This document shows, piece after piece, positions 1-5,012 of a stretch of DNA of 5,012 nucleotides. The stretch comes from Bacteroidota bacterium. GTDB taxonomy: Bacteria; Bacteroidota; Rhodothermia; Rhodothermales; UBA10348. Made by a program: the position numbers and the translations under genes. The DNA is taken from contig JAHEEH010000078.1 of the NCBI GenBank assembly GCA_024640835.1, positions 2,442-7,453 of the forward strand, written 5' to 3'. A model generated the notes under the pieces. The model searched no databases. It was given only the letters and a program-made list of their open reading frames with translations, and was not told the origin of the DNA. How positions within the stretch are numbered: the stretch's first letter is position 1; each line of letters starts with the position of its first letter.

Positions 1-2
1 GT

Positions 3-1346
3 TGGATCCTGAAGTACAAGTACGGACTGGAGATCGACGAAATCGGCCTCGTATGGGCAGCGGGTCCGATCGCCGGCATCCTGGGGCAGGTCATCGTCGG
101 CGTCATCTCCGACAACGTGTGGTTCTGGAACGGCCGGCGGCGGCCCTTCATCCTCATCGGGGGCGTGCTGGCCACGCTCATGCTGTTCGCGCTACCGAGC
201 ATCGACGTCATCTCGTCGTCGATGGGCGCGGACGGCATCCTGGGTGTCGCCATCACGGTCGCGCTCACGCTGGACCTGGCCATCAACGTCAGCTTCAACC
301 CGACACGGTCGGTCATCGCGGACGTGACGCCGGAGGGCGTGAGCCGGACCAAGGGCTACACGTGGATGCAGACGATTTCGGGGACCTTCGGCGTGCTGGC
401 GTACGCGATCGGGGCGATATGGGGCAACTACGTGCTCATCTACTTCGGCGCGGGGCTGGTCCTCGTGTTCTCGATCGTCCCCACCTTCTTCATCGAGGAG
501 CCTCGCACGCTTTCCGGTTCCGGCGACGACGACGCTCGCCGCTCCGGGGCGTCGCCGTGGGCGATGCTTCAGGCCATCCGCCCGCTCTGGGGCTTTCTGC
601 TGTACGCGGTCTACGGCATGACCCTGCGCGTGGCGGACATCGACGTCGGGAACTACTGGTTCGAGATCTTCTGCGTGGTGCTGACCATCACGCTCATGGC
701 CGAATCCCTGTTCCGGTCGGAGAGCGGTCTCTCGCGCGAGAGTGCGGGAGCTCTCGGGTTCAAAAAGGTGCTCGCGGCGCATGCGTTCACCTGGGTGGGC
801 GTCCAGACGATGTTCATCTACCTGTTCGCCTTCGTCCAGCAGCGGATGCCGCTGCTCGACGACGACGGCATCGGCCGCGTGGTGTCGATCAGCTTCCTGG
901 TGCTGAACGCGGTCGGAGCCCTGGTCCCGGTCCTCGTGCTGGAACCCGTCACCGAACGGTTCGGCCGGGTGAAGACGCACTACGCGAGCCTCGCCATCAT
1001 GGCCCTCGCCTACGCGGGCGTGCTGTTCCTTGGCAGGACGCCGACCGCGATCTACGTGCTGATGGCGGTCGCGGGGATCGGTTGGGGAGCCGTCGTGAGC
1101 CTTCCTTTCGCCATCATGTCCGTCAAGATCGACCAGGGGAGGATGGGCCTGTACATGGGCCTCTTCAACCTGTCCGTGGTCCTGCCGCAGCTCGTGGCCA
1201 GCCTGGGGGTGGGCCAGGCCGTCAGCCAGACCCCGGACAAGGGCCTCATATTCATCATCTGCGCGGCGACGCTTGCCGTTTCCGCCCTCGCATGGACGCT
1301 GGTCCGTGACGAGGCGCCTGCCGCCGACGTCGCGCAGGCCTCCTGA
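3..1346 (+). CDS. MFS sugar transporter, SLC45/sucrose-transporter-like (5' partial)
   Basis: This is an inner-membrane carrier of the major facilitator superfamily, probably a cation-coupled importer of an oligosaccharide. The frame is open from position 3, so the start codon and first membrane helix lie before the window; the GTG at 117 is an internal valine. The 447 visible residues begin just before helix 2. The loop between helices 2 and 3 carries GVISD (residues 33-37) followed by GRRRPF (44-49), a form of MFS motif A typical of plant sucrose carriers and animal SLC45 proteins. Other segments matching that branch are NPTRSVIADV (about 99-108), GWGAVVSLPFA (about 360-370) and GLFNLSVVLPQLVAS (about 386-400). 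A polar loop rich in Asp, Arg and Ser at about 165-185 separates the two halves. The gene ends 12 bases before an alpha-amylase gene, which supports a role in uptake of starch-derived sugar such as maltose. Family assignment is firm; the substrate is inferred. Confidence 0.87.
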   Translation, partial: WILKYKYGLEIDEIGLVWAAGPIAGILGQVIVGVISDNVWFWNGRRRPFILIGGVLATLMLFALPSIDVISSSMGADGILGVAITVALTLDLAINVSFNPTRSVIADVTPEGVSRTKGYTWMQTISGTFGVLAYAIGAIWGNYVLIYFGAGLVLVFSIVPTFFIEEPRTLSGSGDDDARRSGASPWAMLQAIRPLWGFLLYAVYGMTLRVADIDVGNYWFEIFCVVLTITLMAESLFRSESGLSRESAGALGFKKVLAAHAFTWVGVQTMFIYLFAFVQQRMPLLDDDGIGRVVSISFLVLNAVGALVPVLVLEPVTERFGRVKTHYASLAIMALAYAGVLFLGRTPTAIYVLMAVAGIGWGAVVSLPFAIMSVKIDQGRMGLYMGLFNLSVVLPQLVASLGVGQAVSQTPDKGLIFIICAATLAVSALAWTLVRDEAPAADVAQAS

Positions 1347-1358
1347 CCGGGACCCGAC

Positions 1359-2822
1359 ATGCGATGCACGATGCTTCCGATTCTCGTCCTTCTGGCGTCC
1401 TGTGCTCCGGGTGCCAGGCCGGCCGTGCCGGCCCCTGATCGTGGAGTCGTCGTCCACCTCTTCGAGTGGCGCTGGGCGGATGTCGCGGAGGAGTGCGAGA
1501 CGTTCCTGGGTCCGGTCGGTTATTCGGCCGTCCAGGTCTCGCCACCCACCGAGAACCAGGTGGTCGGGGGGCGCCCCTGGTGGGAACGCTACCAGCCGGT
1601 CAGCTATCGGCTGGAGACGAGGAGCGGAGACCGCGAGGCGTTCGCCGACATGGTCCGCCGGTGCGGTGCCGCGGGAGTCGACGTCCTCGTGGACGCCGTC
1701 ATCAACCACATGACGGACGCGGACCTCCAGCACCCGGAGGTCGAAATGACCGGCATCGGGACGGCAGGCACGCGGTTCGAGCCGTATGCCTATCCCGGCC
1801 TGTGGGAGTACGACGATTTCCACCACTGCGGCCTCACGGAAAACGACGACATCGCGGACTGGGACGATCCCGTGCAGCTGCGCACCTGTGAGCTGGTGGA
1901 CCTGGCGGACCTGGATACCGGCTCGCCGCACGTCCAGGGCCGCATCGGGGCCTACCTGCGGGACCTCGCCAGCCTCGGCGTCGGGGGAATCCGGATCGAC
2001 GCCGCGAGGCACATGGATCCGGCGGACATCCGCGCCATTCTCGATTCGGCCGCCTGGACCGGCTACGTGGTCAGCGAGGTCCGGGGGCCGGAGACCTCCG
2101 AGTACACGGGACTCGGCGACGTGACGGACTTCACCTACGGGTGGCTCGTGAGCGAGGCCGTCCGGGACGGCCGGCTGGACCGGCTGCACGGATCGGACGC
2201 GGTGTGGGCGCAGGATCACGTGCCCGGGGACAGCGCCCTCGTGTTCATCGACAACCATGACAACCAGCGTGGTCACGGGGCCGGCGGATCGGTGCTCATG
2301 TACCGCGACGGGTCTGCCTACGATCTCGCCGTCGCCTTCATGCTGGCCTACGGGCGGGGGCGGCCGCGGGTCATGTCCAGCTTTGCCTTCGATTCGTCCG
2401 CGCAGGGTCCGCCGACGGGCGAGGACGGCGGCCTGCTCGCCGTGCACGGCCCGGGCGGCGCGGGGTGCGGGACGGCCTGGGTGTGCGAACACCGCCGTCC
2501 CGTGATCGCCGGCATGGTTGGCTTCCACGACGCCGTGGCCGGTACGCCGGTCCTTCGGTGGCACGTGGACGCGCCGGATCGCGTGAGCTTTTCCCGGGGT
2601 GAGGAGTCGTTCGTTGCGCTGAACGCATCGGAAGAGGAAGCGGAGTTCTCGGCAACGACCGGGATGCAGCCTGGCGAATACTGCAACGTGGCCGCGGGGC
2701 CGGTGCCAGCGGACGGCAGTTGTCCGGGCTCGACGGTGACCGTCGGGCCGGGCGGGCAGGTGCGGATCACGGTTCCGGCGATGGGCGTCGCGGCCGTTCA
2801 CGCAGGATCCATACGCGAATGA
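1359..2822 (+). CDS. Exported GH13 alpha-amylase, animal type, chloride-binding, predicted lipoprotein
   Basis: This enzyme hydrolyses internal alpha-1,4 links of starch or glycogen. The 487-residue product has a short hydrophobic leader ending in a lipobox, LASC, with Cys15 as the lipidated residue, so it is probably outer-membrane anchored. The body aligns by eye with pancreatic and salivary amylase: HLFEWRW (33-39), RPWWERYQPVSY (72-83), DAVINHM (112-118), GIRIDAARHM (210-219), DNHDNQRGHGAGG (298-310) and RVMSS (337-341). Catalytic residues are Asp214 (nucleophile), Glu240 (acid/base) and Asp301. Arg212, Asn299 and Arg337 match the chloride ligands, and Asn116, Asp184 and His218 match calcium ligands. 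Cysteines 46/102, 157/177, 370/376 and 442/455 match four amylase disulfides, as expected for an exported protein. Domains A, B and C are present, with no starch-binding module and no C-terminal extension. ATG 1359 is the only reasonable start, because the carrier's in-frame stop lies just upstream; the ribosome site is weak (GGGA). Catalysis is firm; lipidation and chloride activation are predicted. Confidence 0.95.
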   Translation: MRCTMLPILVLLASCAPGARPAVPAPDRGVVVHLFEWRWADVAEECETFLGPVGYSAVQVSPPTENQVVGGRPWWERYQPVSYRLETRSGDREAFADMVRRCGAAGVDVLVDAVINHMTDADLQHPEVEMTGIGTAGTRFEPYAYPGLWEYDDFHHCGLTENDDIADWDDPVQLRTCELVDLADLDTGSPHVQGRIGAYLRDLASLGVGGIRIDAARHMDPADIRAILDSAAWTGYVVSEVRGPETSEYTGLGDVTDFTYGWLVSEAVRDGRLDRLHGSDAVWAQDHVPGDSALVFIDNHDNQRGHGAGGSVLMYRDGSAYDLAVAFMLAYGRGRPRVMSSFAFDSSAQGPPTGEDGGLLAVHGPGGAGCGTAWVCEHRRPVIAGMVGFHDAVAGTPVLRWHVDAPDRVSFSRGEESFVALNASEEEAEFSATTGMQPGEYCNVAAGPVPADGSCPGSTVTVGPGGQVRITVPAMGVAAVHAGSIRE

Positions 2823-2826
2823 GGCA

Positions 2827-2847
2827 ACGTGCGGGCGCCCGGCGCGT
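2827..2847 (+). other. GC-rich hairpin just after the amylase gene
   Basis: Four bases after the amylase stop, ACGTGC (2827-2832) can pair with GCGCGT (2842-2847) around a nine-base loop that contains the palindrome GGGCGCCC. The stem has six pairs, one of them G-U. No T-run follows, so it is not a standard intrinsic terminator. It could slow transcription or protect the 3' end of the carrier-amylase message. Chance hairpins are common at this base composition. Confidence 0.25.
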
Positions 2848-2849
2848 AC

Positions 2850-2856
2850 GGAGGAG
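2850..2856 (+). promoter_or_regulatory. Strong Shine-Dalgarno-like sequence GGAGGAG in the spacer
   Basis: GGAGGAG lies 12 bases before a TTG (2869) that is in frame with the downstream phosphatidyltransferase, and 45 bases before the ATG (2902) chosen here. If it is used, translation would start at TTG 2869 and add 11 residues. The codons from 2869 to 2901 have mixed third bases, unlike the GC-rich third positions of the gene body, which argues against that start. It may be a chance match or belong to a leader. Confidence 0.3.
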
Positions 2857-2901
2857 TCCGCGACGACCTTGCATCTTCGAACGAGCCCACCCCGACCGGT
2901 G

Positions 2902-3510
2902 ATGACCGACCCCAAGGAACCATCCAAGTGGCCCGAAACGGGTCGTTTCTGGACGGCCCCGAACATGCTGTCCATGGTCCGCCTGGTCCTGGTCTTCCCG
3001 GTCATGTGGCTGATCCTGGTCGACGGAAGACTCCTGTGGATCATGGGGCTGGTGCTGCTGGCCGTCGCGACCGACTATTTCGACGGGCGCGTGGCCCGAT
3101 GGTCGAACACCGAGTCCGCCTGGGGCAAGGTGCTGGACCCGCTCGCCGACAAGCTCGCGGCAAGCCTCGTGGTCCTCGCACTCGTCATCCGGGGCATGCT
3201 GCCGGCATGGTTCGTCTTCCTCATCATCGGCCGCGACCTCCTGATCCTCGCGGGTGGCGTGTTGATCAGCCGCCGGACGGGAGAGGTCCCGGCCAGCATG
3301 TGGGCGGGAAAGGTGGCGGTGACGGCCACGGCCATCACCATCCTGGCCGCCCTGCTCAGGGCCGATCCGGAGGTGCTCCGGTTCTGCCTGCTGGTGACGA
3401 CGGCTCTTCTCGCCTGGTCCTTTCTGGGGTACATGGGGCGCTACCTGGCCATCATGGCCCGGGGTCCGCGCAGAAACCAGACGGTCGGATCGGCGTCGGA
3501 CGGCGGCTGA
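2902..3510 (+). CDS. CDP-alcohol phosphatidyltransferase (PgsA-like; phosphatidylglycerophosphate or cardiolipin synthase)
   Basis: This integral membrane enzyme transfers a phosphatidyl group from CDP-diacylglycerol to an alcohol, giving anionic phospholipid. The family signature D-G-x2-A-R-x8-G-x3-D-x3-D is complete: with ATG 2902 as residue 1 it spans Asp61 to Asp83 (Asp61, Gly62, Ala65, Arg66, Gly75, Asp79, Asp83), with the extra acidic residue Asp58 just before it. About six hydrophobic segments are visible, and 202 residues is the usual length. The sequence TAPNMLSMVRL before helix 1 is the typical family opening. The motif GRDLLILAGG (about 110-119) resembles eukaryotic-type cardiolipin synthases, whereas classical PgsA usually has an ARE-type motif there, so the acceptor could be glycerol-3-phosphate or phosphatidylglycerol. 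The start was chosen over TTG 2869 and GTG 2899 by codon use, but no clear ribosome site precedes it. FtsY follows after 22 bases, probably in the same transcript. Family firm, exact product open. Confidence 0.9.
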   Translation: MTDPKEPSKWPETGRFWTAPNMLSMVRLVLVFPVMWLILVDGRLLWIMGLVLLAVATDYFDGRVARWSNTESAWGKVLDPLADKLAASLVVLALVIRGMLPAWFVFLIIGRDLLILAGGVLISRRTGEVPASMWAGKVAVTATAITILAALLRADPEVLRFCLLVTTALLAWSFLGYMGRYLAIMARGPRRNQTVGSASDGG

Positions 3511-3521
3511 ACGGAAACCGT

Positions 3522-3530
3522 GAAGAGGGA
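3522..3530 (+). promoter_or_regulatory. Ribosome binding site of ftsY
   Basis: The purine run GAAGAGGGA ends two bases before the ATG at 3533, with its AGAGG core at a workable distance. It is the clearest purine-rich site directly in front of a gene here and supports the chosen FtsY start. Confidence 0.55.
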
Positions 3531-3532
3531 CG

Positions 3533-4498
3533 ATGGCTGTATTCGATCGATTCAGGACACCCGAGAGACGCGAGGCGGAGCAGGCTTCGCTCGAGGCCGG
3601 GCTCGAGAAGACCAGGACGAGTCTCTTCGGGAAGCTGAACCGCCTGGTCCGGGGCAGGGACCGGGTGGACGACGAGCTCCTGGACGAGCTCGAGGAGGCG
3701 CTGGTGACGAGCGACGTCGGCGTCAGGACCACCGTCGACATCATCCGGCGCGTGGAGGAACGAGTCGCGCAGGATCGATACGTGTCCGCGGCGGATCTGC
3801 AGGCCCTGATCCGGGGTGAGATCGCGGGCCTTCTGCTGGACAACCGACCCGGGCAGGCGGCCGACTTCGACGCGGAACTGCCCAACAGGCCGCACGTGAT
3901 CATGGTCGTCGGCGTCAACGGCGTGGGAAAGACGACGTCGATCGGGAAGATCGCCTGGCATTACCGCCAGGCGGGAAAATCCGTGCTGCTGGGTGCGGCG
4001 GACACGTTTCGCGCGGCGGCCACCGAGCAGCTGGACATCTGGGCGGATCGGGCCGGCGTACCCATCATCAAGCAGGGACACGGGGCGGATCCGGCGGCCG
4101 TGGCCTTCGATACGCTCGCAGCGGCGAAGAGCCGCGACGCCGAGGTCGTGCTGATCGATACGGCCGGGCGGCTCCACACGCGGGGAGGGCTCATGGACGA
4201 GCTTTCCAAGGTGAAGCGCGTCATGGACCGACAGGTGGAGGGCGCGCCGCACGAGGTGCTCCTGGTGCTGGACGCGTCCACCGGCCAGAACGCGATCCGG
4301 CAGGCGGAGGAGTTCACCCGCAGCGTGGACGTGACGGGGCTGGTCCTCACGAAGCTCGACGGAACGGCCAAGGGCGGGATCGTGATCGGCATTTCCAACG
4401 AGTTCGGAATCCCCGTGAAGTACATCGGCGTGGGCGAGCGCGTCGAGGATCTGCAGGTTTTCGATCGCCAGCGATTCGTGGAGGCCCTCTTCCTGTAG
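3533..4498 (+). CDS. ftsY: Signal recognition particle receptor FtsY
   Basis: FtsY is the membrane-associated GTPase that pairs with the SRP protein Ffh and delivers ribosomes making membrane proteins to the Sec translocon. All NG-domain GTPase elements are present in the 321 residues: P-loop GVNGVGKTT (127-135), DTFRAAATEQL (157-167), DTAGR (209-213), TKLDGTAKGG (273-282) and GVGERVEDL (299-307). The N domain covers about residues 20-110 and includes SLFGKLNRLV (30-39), the amphipathic helix used for lipid contact, and ALVTSDVGV (56-64). The long acidic A domain of Escherichia coli FtsY is absent, so this is the compact form seen in many bacteria. ATG 3533 has a good purine-rich ribosome site and gives the typical short N-terminus. 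The upstream neighbour 22 bases away makes anionic phospholipid, which is known to promote FtsY membrane binding; that link is suggestive only. Very secure identification. Confidence 0.98.
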   Translation: MAVFDRFRTPERREAEQASLEAGLEKTRTSLFGKLNRLVRGRDRVDDELLDELEEALVTSDVGVRTTVDIIRRVEERVAQDRYVSAADLQALIRGEIAGLLLDNRPGQAADFDAELPNRPHVIMVVGVNGVGKTTSIGKIAWHYRQAGKSVLLGAADTFRAAATEQLDIWADRAGVPIIKQGHGADPAAVAFDTLAAAKSRDAEVVLIDTAGRLHTRGGLMDELSKVKRVMDRQVEGAPHEVLLVLDASTGQNAIRQAEEFTRSVDVTGLVLTKLDGTAKGGIVIGISNEFGIPVKYIGVGERVEDLQVFDRQRFVEALFL

Positions 4499-4512
4499 GG
4501 CTTCCGGGCCTT

Positions 4513-4536
4513 CGGTTCGCTTCGCCTGGCCAACCG
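4513..4536 (+). terminator. Possible weak hairpin terminator after ftsY
   Basis: Fifteen bases after the ftsY stop, CGGTT (4513-4517) pairs with AACCG (4532-4536); beyond a C-C mismatch the stem continues for two or three more pairs around a short loop. There is no clear T-run after it, only TTCGTCATCACC. It may mark the end of the phosphatidyltransferase-ftsY transcript, but by eye it is weaker than a classical intrinsic terminator. Confidence 0.25.
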
Positions 4537-4591
4537 TTCGTCATCACCATTCTACCGTCGATGGCGGCCGTTGGGTAGGCCCTCGTCGATC

Positions 4592-4605
4592 TTGCGATAT
4601 TGCGA
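4592..4605 (+). repeat. Short direct repeat TTGCGA-TA-TTGCGA
   Basis: The hexamer TTGCGA occurs twice, at 4592-4597 and 4600-4605, separated by TA. It sits in the loop of the first internal stem of the larger inverted-repeat element and overlaps that stem's 3' side. It could be a protein-binding half-site pair or chance; no good -10 box lies at a suitable distance for a promoter reading. Confidence 0.2.
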
Positions 4606-4613
4606 CCGTGAGG

Positions 4614-4630
4614 CGACGGATGCTCCGTCG
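4614..4630 (+). other. Perfect 7-pair hairpin in the ftsY-downstream spacer
   Basis: CGACGGA (4614-4620) and TCCGTCG (4624-4630) are exact reverse complements around the loop TGC. The following sequence, AGTACGAATC, has no T-run, so a terminator on the + strand is unlikely. It is the tightest stem in the spacer and lies within the larger inverted-repeat element. Confidence 0.4.
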
Positions 4631-4695
4631 AGTACGAATCTCCCATCGACCGTATGACGTATCGCTACTGTACGTGCCGCAATGCGAGCAACCGG

Positions 4696-5012
4696 ATGCG
4701 AATCTGGAGCCTGGTCCTCGTTGCGGCGGCACTCGGCGTGGCTCCGGTACGGGCGCAGGACGCGGTGCCGGAGTTTTTCGTGGATGCCGTCGTCACTCGC
4801 GGGGCAGGTGTTTCCCACCAGTCCCGGACCGATCTCTACCTGCGGATTCCTTTCGAACGGCTGTCGTTCGACAGTTCGGTCGACGGGTTCACGGCCCGTT
4901 ACCAGGTTTCCGTCGAAGCCCTGGCCAGGACGGGCAACCAGCTGACGTCCACCCCGGTCCGCAGCCGGACCTGGGATGCGTTCGTCCGCGTTGCGACGCA
5001 CGCCGAGACGTC
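4696..5012 (+). CDS. Exported protein, N-terminal part, resembling GWxTD-domain proteins (3' partial)
   Basis: The frame is open from ATG 4696 to the window edge, giving 105 residues. It starts with a classic signal peptide: Arg2, a hydrophobic core of LVLVAAALGVA, and a cleavage site after VRA (residue 20), leaving Gln21. The mature part begins with EFFVDAVVTRG, then TDLYLRIPFERLSF (about 46-59), DGFTARYQVSVEAL (about 63-76) and a tryptophan-containing segment followed by VRVATHAET. This order of a short beta strand, the YLRIPFERL-type strand, the FTARYQVSVEAL strand and W...V.V...ET matches, from memory, the start of GWxTD-domain exported proteins, which are common in Gemmatimonadota and relatives. 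The GWxTD motif itself would lie beyond the window, so this is inference. An in-frame ATG at 4654 would put 14 polar residues ahead of the signal peptide and is less likely. No clear ribosome site precedes 4696. Confidence 0.65.
   Translation, partial: MRIWSLVLVAAALGVAPVRAQDAVPEFFVDAVVTRGAGVSHQSRTDLYLRIPFERLSFDSSVDGFTARYQVSVEALARTGNQLTSTPVRSRTWDAFVRVATHAET

Larger units (their letters stand above)
4553..4654. repeat. Inverted-repeat-bounded element with nested hairpins in the intergenic region
   Basis: TACCGTCGATGG (4553-4564) is matched, inverted, by CCATCGACCGTA (4643-4654) at 11 of 12 positions, with 78 bases between. Inside are a stem of CCTCGTCG (4581-4588) with CGAC plus GAGG (4603-4606 and 4610-4613, three-base bulge) and, directly next to it, the perfect seven-pair hairpin at 4614-4630. 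Read as RNA this gives a closing helix over two adjacent hairpins ahead of the exported-protein gene. Read as DNA, arms that begin and end with TA could be the ends of a tiny TA-inserting element. Base composition is less GC-rich than in the flanking genes. The repeats are directly visible; either function is inference. Confidence 0.4.

Noticed and set aside
2..1309. A 435-codon + strand frame overlapping the transporter
   Set aside because: It is a shifted reading of the transporter gene, rich in Arg, His and Gly with no membrane segments, while the other frame gives a clear MFS protein.
2869..2901. TTG 2869 as the phosphatidyltransferase start
   Set aside because: Although GGAGGAG lies upstream, the 12-base spacing is long and the added codons do not show the GC-rich third positions of the gene. 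It is kept as an alternative only.
192..3044. A 950-codon open frame on the - strand
   Set aside because: It runs antisense through three recognisable + strand genes and reads as low-complexity Arg, His, Asp and Pro. Such frames are a by-product of GC-rich third positions on the opposite strand; no domain is recognisable.
2767..3918. A 383-codon - strand frame across the phosphatidyltransferase and the start of ftsY
   Set aside because: It is antisense to two genes with complete family motifs; its composition is biased toward Ser, Arg, Asp and Gln, as expected for a shadow frame.
4511..4535. A tRNA-like GGTTCG segment after ftsY
   Set aside because: The flanking bases cannot form a five-pair T-arm or an acceptor stem, and no cloverleaf fits.
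4565..4680. A sigma-70-type promoter for the last gene
   Set aside because: Candidate boxes such as TTGCGA, TATGAC and TACTGT do not form a pair with suitable spacing, so no promoter is claimed.
4682..4945. An 87-codon + strand frame beginning at ATG 4682
   Set aside because: It overlaps the frame from 4696, which has a proper signal peptide and family-like strands and stays open to the window end. The 4682 frame shows no coherent features.
4552..5001. A 149-codon - strand frame over the spacer and the last gene
   Set aside because: It has no recognisable motif or plausible export signal and lies antisense to a well-supported exported-protein start.

Overview
The window is a GC-rich bacterial chromosomal segment, densely coded on the + strand, with no RNA genes, CRISPR array or transposase. 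The lineage is an inference. The last gene starts like the GWxTD-domain exported proteins common in Gemmatimonadota and other FCB-type bacteria, and the neighbours fit such a genome. The chloride-type animal-like amylase and the SLC45-like carrier do not fix the phylum on their own.

Positions 3-1346 hold the 3' part of a sugar carrier of the SLC45/plant-sucrose-transporter branch of the major facilitator superfamily; its start lies before the window. Twelve bases after its stop, positions 1359-2822 encode an exported GH13 alpha-amylase of the animal type. It has an intact catalytic triad, the chloride-binding Arg/Asn/Arg set, four conserved disulfide pairs and a very short lipoprotein signal. 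Together they look like a small alpha-glucan module: surface hydrolysis of starch or glycogen, then uptake of the released sugars. The uptake substrate is inferred.

After a 79-base spacer with a GC hairpin and a strong Shine-Dalgarno-like sequence, positions 2902-3510 encode a CDP-alcohol phosphatidyltransferase, which makes phosphatidylglycerophosphate or possibly cardiolipin. Positions 3533-4498 encode FtsY, the signal recognition particle receptor. The two are 22 bases apart and probably co-transcribed. One makes anionic lipid, and the other needs anionic lipid to dock at the membrane.

Positions 4499-4695 are non-coding and visibly less GC-rich. They hold a weak hairpin after ftsY and a roughly 102-base element bounded by a 12-base inverted repeat (11 of 12 matching) with internal hairpins. 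This is the least explained part of the window: it could be a structured 5' leader or a tiny mobile-element remnant. From 4696 an exported protein begins and runs off the end; its visible part resembles the N-terminal region of GWxTD-domain proteins.

I found no clear new multi-gene system. The points most worth checking are the 4553-4654 element and the animal-type lipoprotein amylase paired with an SLC45-like carrier.
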